A stretch of DNA of 64,000 nt, from NCBI RefSeq assembly GCF_945957525.1, contig NZ_CAMFLA010000008.1, positions 1 to 64,000 on the forward strand, given 5' to 3'. Below the pieces are notes generated by a model. The model searched no databases. It was given only the letters and a program-made list of their open reading frames with translations, and had not been told where the DNA came from. The translations under genes and the position numbers were made by a program. This DNA is from an uncultured Aquitalea sp. Its GTDB lineage: Bacteria > Pseudomonadota > Gammaproteobacteria > Burkholderiales > Chromobacteriaceae. Shown piece by piece: positions 30,608-39,585 of the stretch; positions within the stretch are counted from its first letter, which is position 1; each line of letters begins with the position of its first letter.

Positions 30608-31936
30608 TTAGCCTTGCTGCAGTCCGTATTTCTTCAATTTGTCGAACAGGGTGGTTTTAGCCACCTTCAACGCTTCGCTGGTGCGGCTGAGGCTGCCGCC
30701 CTGACGGCGGTATTCTTCCGCGATCAGCGCGCGCTCGAAGGCTTCCACCGTTTCAGCCAGCGGCAGCGCCTGGCTCAGGTGGGCGGCTTCGGACAAGGGC
30801 GTGCGGATGCCCAGCACATAGCGTTCCGCCACATTGCGCAGTTCGCGCACATTGCCCGGCCAGTCGTAAGCCAGCAGCGAGGCTTGCTCGTGGGCTTCCA
30901 GTTGCGGCGTGGGGCGGTCGAAACGGGTGGCGGACTGCATGAGGAAGTATTCGAACAGCAGCGGGATATCCTCGCGACGCTCGCGCAGCGGCGGCAAATG
31001 CAGGCTGACCACGTTGAGGCGGTAGTAGAGGTCGCTGCGGAAGTGCCCGCTGCCGCCCATGGCCTTGAGGTCAGACTTGGTGGCGGAGATTACCCGGCAG
31101 TCCACCGGGATGGGGGTGTTGGAGCCCAGTCTTTCCACTGTGCGTTCCTGCAATACGCGCAGAAGCTTGATCTGCAGCGGCAGCGGCATGCTTTCGATTT
31201 CGTCGAGGAACAGCGTGCCGCCGTCCGCGTATTCGATACGGCCTATGCGGCGTTTGCTCGCGCCGGTGAAGGCATGAGCCTCGTGGCCGAAGATCTCGCT
31301 CTCAAACAGGCTTTCTGCCATGCCGCCGCAGTTGAGGGCGACAAAGTTGCGACTCTGCCGGCGGCTGATGTCATGCAGGCAGCGAGCCACCAGTTCCTTG
31401 CCAGTGCCGGTTTCGCCGTGGATCAGCACGTTGGCCGAAGTGTCGGCCACGTCGGCAATCATGCGGCGCAGGTTTTCCATGGCCGGGGAGCGGCCGATCA
31501 GGCGGGAAGCCAGGCTGTTGCGGTCTTCCAGCTGGCGACGCAGGCTTTGCACCTCCAGGCTCAGCCGGCGTTGTTCCATGGCGCGGCTGACTACATCGTG
31601 CAGTCGTTCCGGCGAGAAGGGCTTTTCGATGAAGTCGTAGGCGCCGTCTTTCATGGCTTGCACCGCCAGGCTGACGTCGCCGTGGCCGGTGATGAGGATC
31701 ACCGGCAGGTCGGCGTCGCGCGCGCGCAGTTGGCGCATCAGCGCCATGCCGTCCTGGCCGTGCAGGTGGATATCGCTGACCACCACGCCGGCAAAGCCCG
31801 GTTCGATCAGCGTCAGCGCCTGTTCGGCGCTGGCGACGCCCGTTGTTTGCAGGCCCTCAAGCGCAAGCGCCTGCTCGCAGCCCATCAGTACGACCGGATC
31901 GTCCTCGACGATTACCACTTGCATGCCATCAAACAT
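30608..31936 (-). CDS. Sigma-54-dependent response regulator, DctD-type
   Basis: 442 residues. The receiver domain has phosphoacceptor D55 (VVVSDIHLHGQDG) and K105. The AAA+ domain has Walker A GETGTGKE (about 174-181), GGTLFLDEIESMP (Walker B), LRVLQE and an arginine-finger region. A Fis-type HTH ends the protein (SLSRTSEALKVAKTTLFDKLKKYGL). The sigma-54 contact loop, normally GAFTGA, reads HAFTGA at 221-226, with the TGA part intact. It overlaps its partner kinase gene by 8 bases. The likely target is the adjacent symporter with its sigma-54 promoter. Confidence 0.9.
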   Translation of the reverse strand: MFDGMQVVIVEDDPVVLMGCEQALALEGLQTTGVASAEQALTLIEPGFAGVVVSDIHLHGQDGMALMRQLRARDADLPVILITGHGDVSLAVQAMKDGAYDFIEKPFSPERLHDVVSRAMEQRRLSLEVQSLRRQLEDRNSLASRLIGRSPAMENLRRMIADVADTSANVLIHGETGTGKELVARCLHDISRRQSRNFVALNCGGMAESLFESEIFGHEAHAFTGASKRRIGRIEYADGGTLFLDEIESMPLPLQIKLLRVLQERTVERLGSNTPIPVDCRVISATKSDLKAMGGSGHFRSDLYYRLNVVSLHLPPLRERREDIPLLFEYFLMQSATRFDRPTPQLEAHEQASLLAYDWPGNVRELRNVAERYVLGIRTPLSEAAHLSQALPLAETVEAFERALIAEEYRRQGGSLSRTSEALKVAKTTLFDKLKKYGLQQG

Positions 31937-33788
31937 GGCTTTGTTCCTCTGTAGCCTGGGGAAGGCAGACGGTGAACAGCGCGCCGCCTTCCGGATGATT
32001 GTCGGCGCTCAGACTGCCGCCTGTTTCTGTAATGATGCCGGCCGACAGCGTCAGCCCCAGCCCGAGGCCGATGCCGGCGGGTTTGGTGGTGACGAAGGGC
32101 TCGAACAAGTGTTCGCGTACGCTGTCGCGCAGGCCGGGGCCGTTGTCGCGGATGGTGAGCACTACCTGGCCGTCGGCCAGCCAGCCATTGATTTCGATCA
32201 GCGGATCGGGCCGGCCTTGCAGCTCGTCCAGGGCGTTGGCAAGCAGGTTCACCAGCACCTGCTCGAAACGGTTGGGATCGCAACGGGCCTTCCAGCTTTC
32301 CGGTTGCCCGTGGCGCAGGATGCGGGTGTCGGTGTTCTGCAGCCGGTTGGCCAGCAGCAGCAAGGCGTTGTCCAGCGCGCGGCTGACGTCCACCACGCCG
32401 ACGCTGGTGGTGGATTTGCGCGAATAGGACTTCAGGGCGCCGGTCAGCTCGCCCATCTTGTCCACCAGTTGGCAGATGGTATTGAGATTGCTGCGCGCGG
32501 TGTCGGGTTGGCCGCGCTCGAGAAACTTGATGGCGTTGCCGGAGAGGGTGCGCAAGGCGGCCAGCGGTTGGTTTAGCTCATGCGCCATGCCGGTGGCCAG
32601 CTGGCCTAGCACCGCCAGCTTGCCGGCCTGCACCAGATCGTCCCGGGTTTGCCGAAGGTGTTGTTCGGTGCGAATGCGTTCCTGCACCTCGGCTTGCAGT
32701 TGCAGGTTGGCGTGAGAGAGGTCGGCCGTGCGTTCTTCCACTTTGCGCTCCAGCTGCTGATAGGCCTGCTGCAAGGCTTCGCGCGCGGCCAGCTTGTCGC
32801 GCAGGCGGCGACGGCGCTCGTTCAGCCAGAGGATGGCGGTGGCGCTAAAGGCGGTGAGCAGGCCGGCCAGCGCGGCGCGGTTGTACGCCAGCTGGTAGAC
32901 CGGGTCCAGGCTGGAGAGCACGGTGAGCTTCCAGTTGGACACCGGCAACAACTGTGACTGGCCTAGCATGTCGCGCGGGTAGGCTAGGCGTCGCCAACTG
33001 GCCTTGGCCGGTTCGGTAACACGCCAGATGCGGCTGCCGTCATCCAGCTGGCGGCGCTCTTTCAGGCCCAGCTGGCGCAAGGGGATGCGGTTGTACTGGC
33101 GATTGCGGTCGAAGGCGTCGCGCAGGGCGTCGCTGAAGGGGTGCAGGGTGCGGAATTTCCAGCCGGGCTCGGTGGCCAGAATCACCACATCGTTCTGATC
33201 GGACACCATCACCGTGGTCTTGCTCTCGCGCCACAGTTTTTCCAGGTAATCCATGTTGATCTTCACCACGGCCACGCCAATGATGCGGCCGCGGCTCAAC
33301 AAAGGCTCGGACAAGTAGTAGCCGGGTTCGCTGCGGGTGGTGCCCACGCCGAAGAAGCGGCCGGGGTGCCCGTCCATCGCCTCGGTGAAGTAGGGGCGGA
33401 AGGAATCGTCCTCGCCCAGATAGCTGTCCGGACTGTGCCAGTTGCTGGTGGCCAGTACGATGCCGGTGGTGCTCATGATGTAGATGGCGCTGGCGCCGGT
33501 GCGCTGGCTCAGACGGTCCAGATAGTCGTTGGCGGCCTGGCGTTCTTGTTCGTTGCCAGGCTCTCGCAGCAGGCGGTCCACATAGGGGGACAGCGCCAGC
33601 AGGCTGGGCAGGCGGGCGTAGTGGCCGATTTCGCTGTCCAGGCTGTTGGCGTACATCTCCAACCGCTGCGTGGTGCTATTGCGCAGATCGGTCAGCGAAT
33701 CGTCCACGCTGGCGCGGAAGGCGCTGATGCCGGCAATGATCATCAGCACCAGAACCAGCAGGACCCGGAGCAAGGTGCGCAGTTTCAA
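31929..33788 (-). CDS. Sensor histidine kinase, DctB-type
   Basis: 619 residues. One helix at the N-terminus (LLRVLLVLVLMIIAGISAFRA) and a second near residue 305-325 enclose a large periplasmic dCache domain (about 35-300) of the DctB kind. A coiled coil (YQQLERKVEERTADLSHANLQLQAEVQERIR) leads to HisKA with the phosphoacceptor in ATGMAHELNQPLAALRTLSGNA. HATPase follows with NLLANALDEL, DNGPGL and GIGLGLGLTLSAGI. No receiver domain is fused. It likely senses dicarboxylates outside the inner membrane and phosphorylates the response regulator encoded just downstream. Confidence 0.9.
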   Translation of the reverse strand: MKLRTLLRVLLVLVLMIIAGISAFRASVDDSLTDLRNSTTQRLEMYANSLDSEIGHYARLPSLLALSPYVDRLLREPGNEQERQAANDYLDRLSQRTGASAIYIMSTTGIVLATSNWHSPDSYLGEDDSFRPYFTEAMDGHPGRFFGVGTTRSEPGYYLSEPLLSRGRIIGVAVVKINMDYLEKLWRESKTTVMVSDQNDVVILATEPGWKFRTLHPFSDALRDAFDRNRQYNRIPLRQLGLKERRQLDDGSRIWRVTEPAKASWRRLAYPRDMLGQSQLLPVSNWKLTVLSSLDPVYQLAYNRAALAGLLTAFSATAILWLNERRRRLRDKLAAREALQQAYQQLERKVEERTADLSHANLQLQAEVQERIRTEQHLRQTRDDLVQAGKLAVLGQLATGMAHELNQPLAALRTLSGNAIKFLERGQPDTARSNLNTICQLVDKMGELTGALKSYSRKSTTSVGVVDVSRALDNALLLLANRLQNTDTRILRHGQPESWKARCDPNRFEQVLVNLLANALDELQGRPDPLIEINGWLADGQVVLTIRDNGPGLRDSVREHLFEPFVTTKPAGIGLGLGLTLSAGIITETGGSLSADNHPEGGALFTVCLPQATEEQSHV

Positions 33789-33873
33789 GGTGGGGAGGCG
33801 TCCGCAAACGGTTGGCTGGGGCGGCCGCTAAGGGGCCGGAGGCAAGCCGTATTGTAGCAAGTCTTGTTCCGGC

Positions 33874-34788
33874 TCAGGGGTTTGCCGAAGCCGCCTCGCT
33901 CTGTGCCAGCGTCTGGCGCAGCAGTGCGGCGAATCGGTCCACCAGCTCTGAGGCGGGCCGGTGCAAGGGGCGCACCAGCTGTACGGTAAAGGGGATGGAC
34001 ACTGTCAGCGGCCGCACCGCCACGCCTTGCCCGGCAAAGGCGGCGGCGCTGAGCGGGTTGACCACCGCCAGCCCCACGCCTTCGCGCACCATGCAACACA
34101 CCGAGGCGGCGCTGTGGGTTTCCAGCACCATATGACGCTCCACGCCATGTTGGCCGAAGAGCCGGTCCAGTTGCTGCCGGTAGATATCGCTGGCGGAAAG
34201 GCTGATGAAAGGCTGGTCGTGAAAATCGGCGGGGGATAGCCGCGGGCGGGCAGCCAGCGGATGGCCAGCGGGCAGGATGGCCACTTCATCGGCGCAGAAT
34301 ACCTGCTCGATGCGGGTGCCTGCCGGCGCGTGGTGGCTTTCGGTCAGGCCCAGATCATGGCGCTGGGCCGACAGCCACTCCTCCAGCAGCGGCGACTCCT
34401 GCGGCGCGATGTTGAGCGACACCCTGGGATGCTCGGCCAGAAAACGCTGGCAGACGCCCGGCAGCACCGCTTGCGAGAACATCGGCAGGCAGGCCAGCGA
34501 CAGGCTGCCGTGTTCGAACTGGCGGATGGCGCGCGCCGCTTCGGCGATGCGGTCCAGCCCCAGATAGGCGCGCCGTACTTCTTCAAACAGTTGCAGCGCT
34601 TCGGCCGTGGGGCGCAGCCGGCCGCGCACGCGCTCAAACAGCGTGAGGCCGGTAAGTTGTTCCAGCCGGGCCAGTTCGCGACTGACCGTGGGCTGGGAGG
34701 TGTGCAGCAGGGTGGCGGCGTCGGTGACGCTGCCGCTGGTCATGACAGCGTGGAAGATTTCCACGTGGCGCAGGCTGAACGGCGACAT
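33874..34788 (-). CDS. lysR: LysR family regulator of lysA
   Basis: 304 residues. The N-terminal winged HTH is FSLRHVEIFHAVMTSGSVTDAATLLHTSQPTVSRELARLEQLTGLTLFER (about residues 4-53), and the effector domain runs from about 90 to 295. The SLRHVEIFHAVM...SVTDAA..LHTSQPTVSREL sequence is characteristic of LysR proper, the diaminopimelate-responsive activator of lysA. The gene is divergent from lysA across a 120-base AT-rich gap, the arrangement known from E. coli. Confidence 0.85.
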   Translation of the reverse strand: MSPFSLRHVEIFHAVMTSGSVTDAATLLHTSQPTVSRELARLEQLTGLTLFERVRGRLRPTAEALQLFEEVRRAYLGLDRIAEAARAIRQFEHGSLSLACLPMFSQAVLPGVCQRFLAEHPRVSLNIAPQESPLLEEWLSAQRHDLGLTESHHAPAGTRIEQVFCADEVAILPAGHPLAARPRLSPADFHDQPFISLSASDIYRQQLDRLFGQHGVERHMVLETHSAASVCCMVREGVGLAVVNPLSAAAFAGQGVAVRPLTVSIPFTVQLVRPLHRPASELVDRFAALLRQTLAQSEAASANP

Positions 34789-34816
34789 GGCAGGCTGGAA
34801 AATGAGAGTCGGGTCA

Positions 34817-34851
34817 TATCATAAATGAAAGATGTGACTATAAATTGATAT
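34817..34851. promoter_or_regulatory. Divergent lysR/lysA control region
   Basis: TATCA and TGATA lie at the ends of a roughly 35-base AT-rich stretch that also contains ATAAATG and TATAAAT. Spaced inverted half-sites of this sort between a LysR gene and its divergent target are typical. Exact operator borders cannot be set by eye. Confidence 0.35.
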
Positions 34852-34908
34852 TTTATTTTTGCCGTGGGCTGCGTCACCATCGATACATCATTGAATCAGG
34901 TGTCCGCC

Positions 34909-36144
34909 ATGAAAACTTTCTCCGCCGCCCAGCTGGCCGCGCTTGCCCATGAATACGGTGCTCCGCTGTGGGTATACGACGCCGCGGTCATTCGTGAGCG
35001 CATCGCCCAGCTGTCGCGTTTTGACGTGATCCGCTATGCGCAAAAGGCTAACTCCAACACGCACATCCTGCGCCTGATGCGCGAGCAAGGCGTGAAGGTG
35101 GACGCCGTGTCGCTGGGCGAGATCGAACGCGCGCGCCAGGCCGGTTTCCAGCTGGATTCGGGCGAACCGTCCGAGGTGGTGTTTACCGCCGACGTGTTGG
35201 ATCGCGCTACGCTGGCTGTGGTGGTGGCGGAGCGTATTGTGGTCAACGCCGGCAGTATCGACATGCTGCGCCAATTGGGCGCCGCATCGCCCGGCCACAA
35301 GGTGTGGCTGCGCATCAATCCGGGTTTTGGCCATGGCCACAGCCAGAAGACCAATACCGGCGGCGAAAACAGCAAGCACGGCATCTGGCATGAGGATCTG
35401 GACGAGGCGCTGGCGGTCATCGATCAGTTCGGTCTCAAGCTGGCGGGCATACACATGCACATCGGCTCCGGCGTGGATTACAGCCATCTGCAGCAAGTGT
35501 GCGGCGCGATGGTGGCGCTGGTGAAGCGCATGGGGCGCGACATCGAAGGCATCTCCGCCGGCGGCGGCTTGTCCATCCCCTACCGCGACGGCGACAGCCG
35601 TATCGACACCGAGCACTATTTCTCGCTGTGGGACGCGGCGCGCAAAGAAGTGGAAGGCCTGCTGGGCCATGCCGTGCGGCTGGAGATCGAACCCGGCCGG
35701 TTCCTGGTGGCCGAATCCGGCGCGCTGGTGGCCGAAGTGCGCGCGGTCAAGAACATGGGCAGCCGCCATTTCGTGCTGGTGGATGCCGGTTTCAACGATC
35801 TGATGCGCCCGTCGCTGTACGGCAGCTATCACGCCATTTCCGTATTGACGCCCGAGGGCGTGGAGAAAAGCGGCGCGGTGCCTACCGTGGTGGCCGGCCC
35901 CTTGTGTGAATCGGGCGATGTGTTCACCCAGCAGGAAGGCGGCGTGGTGGAAAGCCGCGATCTGCCGGCGGCGGACGTGGGCGACTGGCTGGTGTTCCAT
36001 GACGCCGGTGCTTACGGCGCCACCATGTCCTCCAACTACAACAGCCGCCCCCTGTTGGCCGAAGCGATGGTGGATGGCGGCGCTGCCCGCTTGATCCGTC
36101 GCCGCCAGACGATGGCGGAATTGCTGGCGCTGGAAAACGTGTAA
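34909..36144 (+). CDS. lysA: Diaminopimelate decarboxylase
   Basis: 411 residues. Last step of lysine biosynthesis, meso-diaminopimelate to lysine and CO2, PLP-dependent. RYAQKANSN has the PLP lysine K46. IHMHIGSGVDYSHL, EPGRFLVAESGALV and the catalytic CESGD (PLCESGDVF) follow in a fold-type III frame. The ATG at 34909 is chosen because MKTFSAAQLAALAHEYGAPLWVYD matches the family start; upstream residues do not. Regulation by the divergent LysR is expected. A 10-mer repeat copy lies at 36054. Confidence 0.94.
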   Translation: MKTFSAAQLAALAHEYGAPLWVYDAAVIRERIAQLSRFDVIRYAQKANSNTHILRLMREQGVKVDAVSLGEIERARQAGFQLDSGEPSEVVFTADVLDRATLAVVVAERIVVNAGSIDMLRQLGAASPGHKVWLRINPGFGHGHSQKTNTGGENSKHGIWHEDLDEALAVIDQFGLKLAGIHMHIGSGVDYSHLQQVCGAMVALVKRMGRDIEGISAGGGLSIPYRDGDSRIDTEHYFSLWDAARKEVEGLLGHAVRLEIEPGRFLVAESGALVAEVRAVKNMGSRHFVLVDAGFNDLMRPSLYGSYHAISVLTPEGVEKSGAVPTVVAGPLCESGDVFTQQEGGVVESRDLPAADVGDWLVFHDAGAYGATMSSNYNSRPLLAEAMVDGGAARLIRRRQTMAELLALENV

Positions 36145-36270
36145 GCGCCTTGCAGATGATTGACAACCGATTGCTCGCTTTCTGGTGAGAATGCGAGGCG
36201 CCCTTGCCGGGCAAGGGCGGGGGGATGGGGAAGAAATGGAAGGCTGCGGAATCGCTAAGTAAGTCGGAAG

Positions 36271-36290
36271 GCCCGGCTTTGCCGGGTTCT
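36271..36290 (+). terminator. Possible terminator after lysA
   Basis: CCCGGC-TTT-GCCGGG is a 6-bp stem followed by TTCTGCTT. It lies 125 bases after lysA, so it is a weak assignment. Confidence 0.4.
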
Positions 36291-36324
36291 GCTTAATGTC
36301 ATCCAATGACTGTGCCTGCAGCAA

Positions 36325-36352
36325 AAAAAGCCGCTCGGATGAGCGGCTTTTT
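36325..36352. terminator. Bidirectional terminator
   Basis: AAAGCCGCTC-GGAT-GAGCGGCTTT, with A-runs on one side and TTTTT on the other, works in both directions. It ends the BON-domain gene from the right and backs up lysA from the left. Confidence 0.8.
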
Positions 36353-36372
36353 CGTATCGGCAAGCGGAGCGC

Positions 36373-36672
36373 TTACATATTCATGTTGTTGATGACGAAC
36401 TTGACGCCCGGCACCTTCTCGGCGATCACGCCGGCTTTGTACATTTGCTGGTCATCAGACATCTTGCCGTCGATGGTGACTTCCTGTTTTTTGCTGCTTA
36501 CTTTCAGGTCCAGGGCTTTTAGCTCCGGATCGGCGTCCAGGGCGGACTTCACGTTCACGGCCAGTTGTTCGTCGGTTACCGGCGCGTCTTCGGCGTGAAC
36601 GATGGCCGGCAGAAAGGCGGCTTGCAGTGCGAGGGTGGCCAGCAGGGCGGAACGGGCGAAAATGCGCTTCAT
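36373..36672 (-). CDS. Exported BON-domain protein
   Basis: 99 residues from the ATG at 36672, which has CAGGAGATC upstream. A signal peptide (RIFARSALLATLALQAAFLPAIVHA) is followed by one BON domain (VTDEQLAVNVKSALDADPELKALDLKVSSKKQEVTIDGKMSDDQQMYKAGVIAEKVPGVKFVINNM). BON domains bind phospholipid membranes and occur in OsmY-like periplasmic stress proteins. Only one BON repeat is present, unlike the two of OsmY. It is a single-gene unit. Confidence 0.85.
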   Translation of the reverse strand: MKRIFARSALLATLALQAAFLPAIVHAEDAPVTDEQLAVNVKSALDADPELKALDLKVSSKKQEVTIDGKMSDDQQMYKAGVIAEKVPGVKFVINNMNM

Positions 36673-36968
36673 CTGAATGATCTCCTGAAAACAAGCGGCG
36701 TCATGGTCGGCGGCTGCGATGGGCCTGCCGGTTATCTCGATTGGATGGCAGCATGGTAGCGAGCTTTGTTTGCATTTTTGTTGCGAAACCATGAAGCGTC
36801 CCGTCTTGCGTGCGCGGGTGTGTCTTTCCGGCAGAACTCGCGGCTTGCCGGACTGTCCGACGCCTTCACCGCGACGTGCAGCCGCGCGGCTGCCGGGTTA
36901 ACATGGCGGCTTGCCGTGCGCAGTTGCGCCGCATCTCTAAGCACCTTCCGTCCGCAAAGCCCTGATTC

Positions 36969-38222
36969 ATGCTCAAACGCCTTCTCATTCTGTTGCCACT
37001 GCTGTGGCTTGCCGCCTGCTCCACCTCCACGCCGCCGCTTGGCGAGAGCGGCGCGCCTGCGCAGCAGGGTAGTCCGGCCAGCCTGCCCGCCTGGAACGAG
37101 CAGCCGGTGGGCGACACCCTGCAGGCCTTGTTGCAAAGCTGCCGCGTAACGGGCCGCAAGCCGCAATGGAGCACGGTCTGCCAGGAAGCGGCGCGGTTGC
37201 CGGTCGGCGATGCCGCCGCCGTGCGCCGTTTCTTTGAAAGCCGTTTCAACGCCTGGCGCGTACGCGACGGCAGTACCGACAGCGGACTGATTACCGGCTA
37301 TTACGAACCGCTGCTCAATGGCAGCCGTCAGCGCAGCGAACGCGCTCCCTGGCCGGTATACGGCGTACCGGCGGATTTGCTGTCGCTGGATTACCCGGCC
37401 AGCTTGCGCGGTCGCAGTGTGCTGGTGGCGCGCAAGGCTTCGGCCAACCGCTTGCAATTGCAGCCCGGCAAAACCGTGGCCGGCGCCGGAGAGATTGAAG
37501 TGCGGCCGGCTGATTTCACCGTCGATGCCCGCACCACGCGACTGAAGGGCCGGTTGGAAGGCAATCGCCTGCTGCCGTATTACACCCGCGCCGAGATCGA
37601 GCAAGGCAAGGGCGTGTCCAGCGCGCCGGTGCTGGCCTGGGTGGAGGACCCGGTGGAATTGTTCTTCCTGCAGGTACAGGGTTCAGGCCGCATCCAGCTG
37701 GACGACGGCAGCTTCCTGCACGTGGGTTTTGCCGAACAGAACGGTTACAACTATCAGTCCATCGGCAAGTGGCTGGTGGACAGGGGCGAGCTGACGCTGG
37801 CCAACGCCTCCATGCAGGGCATTCAGGGCTGGCTGAAGGCCAATCCGAATCGCAGGCAGGAGCTGTTCGCCGTCAATCCCAGCTATGTGTTCTTCAAGGC
37901 GTTGCCCGGCGGCGACAGCGGCCCCACCGGCGCGCTGGGCGTACCCCTGACCGGGGGCTACAGCATTGCGGTGGACCCGCGCTACATCCCGCTGGGCACG
38001 CCGGTGTATCTTTCCACCACTTTGCCGCTGAGCCAGCAGCCGCTTAACCGGTTGGTGCATGCGCAGGATACCGGCAACGCCATTCGCGGCGCGGTGCGGG
38101 CCGACTTCTTCTGGGGTTATGGCGCTGAGGCCGGCATGTACGCCGGCAGAATGAAGCAGACGGGCAGCCTGTGGATGTTGTTGCCCAAGGGCGTCACCCC
38201 GGCCATGGCCTCGGCACAGTAA
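36969..38222 (+). CDS. mltA: Membrane-bound lytic murein transglycosylase A
   Basis: 417 residues with a lipoprotein signal ending in the lipobox LAAC (cysteine at about residue 17), so it is probably anchored in the outer membrane. The MltA domain carries GLITGYYEPLL, FFLQVQGSGRIQL and the 3D-type C-terminal segment SIAVDPRYIPLGTPVYL...HAQDTGNAIRGAVRADFFWGYG, whose aspartates form the catalytic site. It cleaves peptidoglycan glycan strands, releasing 1,6-anhydro-muropeptides. It is transcribed alone, and no cell-division gene is next to it. Confidence 0.93.
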   Translation: MLKRLLILLPLLWLAACSTSTPPLGESGAPAQQGSPASLPAWNEQPVGDTLQALLQSCRVTGRKPQWSTVCQEAARLPVGDAAAVRRFFESRFNAWRVRDGSTDSGLITGYYEPLLNGSRQRSERAPWPVYGVPADLLSLDYPASLRGRSVLVARKASANRLQLQPGKTVAGAGEIEVRPADFTVDARTTRLKGRLEGNRLLPYYTRAEIEQGKGVSSAPVLAWVEDPVELFFLQVQGSGRIQLDDGSFLHVGFAEQNGYNYQSIGKWLVDRGELTLANASMQGIQGWLKANPNRRQELFAVNPSYVFFKALPGGDSGPTGALGVPLTGGYSIAVDPRYIPLGTPVYLSTTLPLSQQPLNRLVHAQDTGNAIRGAVRADFFWGYGAEAGMYAGRMKQTGSLWMLLPKGVTPAMASAQ

Positions 38223-38468
38223 GAGCCGTAAACAAAACCCCTGCCCCTGCCTTTCGCCTGCTTGTCGTACACCGGGTACGGGCTGTGGCGGCAGGGTCTT
38301 CACAAGTTTGTGTCAGCGGCGCCAAGCGCCGCCGGCAAAGGCAGGGCTGGGTGTTTGACGCTGTCGGTCCCGGGGGCGGGTCGACAAAAATCAGGTCATA
38401 CGGCATTGCCGGCGGCCATTTGTCGCTGCGTGGTTCGGCGGCGAGTCAAAACAATAAACGGATACGAC

Positions 38469-39575
38469 ATGCGATCTGCATTGATGCTTCTCCTGTTGGC
38501 GGCTGGCCTGACGGTCGGCTGCTCCCGCCATGAGGGCGGCGACGCCAAACCCGGCAAGGCCGCCGCTTCCGCCCCGGCTGCGCGTGAGTTGGCCGAAGCC
38601 GATGTGGTGGTGGCCAAGGCAGGCGCGTTGGCTGACATGCTGCCCTTTACCGGCACGCTGAGCGCGCCCTCCAGCGCCAGCATCGCCGCCGAGGTGGAAG
38701 CTCGGGTGAAAGAAGTGCGGGTGCGCGAAGGCGAGCGGGTGAGTAAGGGCCAGGTGCTGGCAGTGCTGGACGCGGAAGCGCTGGATCAGTCGGTGTCCGA
38801 GCAGGAAGCCCAGCTGGCCAACAACCGGTCCCGCCTGCAGTTGGCCAAGATCAAGCTGGACAAGCAGCGAGAGCTGCTGCAAAAGGGCTTCATCTCCCAG
38901 TTGGCTTTCGATGAGGTGCAAAGCGACTACACCGTGCGCGCCGGCGAGCTTAAAGCGCAGGAAACCCAACTGGCGCGCGCGCGCCGTCTGCAGGCCGACA
39001 GCGTGGTGAAAGCGCCCATCGACGGCGTGGTGTACGAACGCAAGATCAATCCGGGCGAAGTGGCGGCCAAGAACGCCAAGCTGTTTTCCGTGGCCGACCT
39101 GCGCGAACTGGAAGTCAGCGCCAGCGTACCTTCGCAACGCGTGGCGCTGGTCAAGCCCGGCATGACGGCGCGCTTCACGGTGGAAGGGCAGGCGCAGGCC
39201 TACAGTGGCTTGGTGGCTCGCATCAATCCGGTGGCGCAAAGCGGCACCCGCAGCTTTACCGTGTTCATCCGGGTGGAGAACCCCGACGGGCGGCTGAAGG
39301 GCGGCTTGTTCGCCAAGGGCGGCATCGTGCTGAGCGAGATCGCCGGCCAGACCCTGCTGCCGCAGAACGCCGTGCAAGACCCGGAGGGCAAGCCCTGGGT
39401 GATGGCGATCGAGAAAGGCCGGCTGGTGAAGCGTCCGGTGCGGATAGCGCTGTTGTCCGAAACCGAGCGCGTGGCGGCGGTGTCCGGCGTCAGCCCGGGC
39501 GAACCGGTGCTGGCGGCGCGCCTGCTGGGCGTCATCGCCGGCGAAGCGGTAAGCTTGCCGCCGTCGGTTCGCTGA
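38469..39575 (+). CDS. RND efflux periplasmic adaptor (membrane fusion protein)
   Basis: 368 residues starting at the ATG at 38469. MRSALMLLLLAAGLTVGC is a lipoprotein signal with the cysteine at residue 18. The lipoyl/barrel-sandwich halves (ASIAAEVEARVKEVRVREGERVSKGQVLAVLD and SVVKAPIDGVVYERKINPGEVA) flank a coiled-coil hairpin (QEAQLANNRSRLQLAKIKLDKQRELLQKGFIS). A beta-barrel and membrane-proximal domain follow. It bridges the inner-membrane pump encoded 10 bases downstream to an outer-membrane channel. No channel gene is in the window, so a TolC-like protein encoded elsewhere is presumably used. Confidence 0.92.
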   Translation: MRSALMLLLLAAGLTVGCSRHEGGDAKPGKAAASAPAARELAEADVVVAKAGALADMLPFTGTLSAPSSASIAAEVEARVKEVRVREGERVSKGQVLAVLDAEALDQSVSEQEAQLANNRSRLQLAKIKLDKQRELLQKGFISQLAFDEVQSDYTVRAGELKAQETQLARARRLQADSVVKAPIDGVVYERKINPGEVAAKNAKLFSVADLRELEVSASVPSQRVALVKPGMTARFTVEGQAQAYSGLVARINPVAQSGTRSFTVFIRVENPDGRLKGGLFAKGGIVLSEIAGQTLLPQNAVQDPEGKPWVMAIEKGRLVKRPVRIALLSETERVAAVSGVSPGEPVLAARLLGVIAGEAVSLPPSVR

Positions 39576-39585
39576 GGAACGCGTC

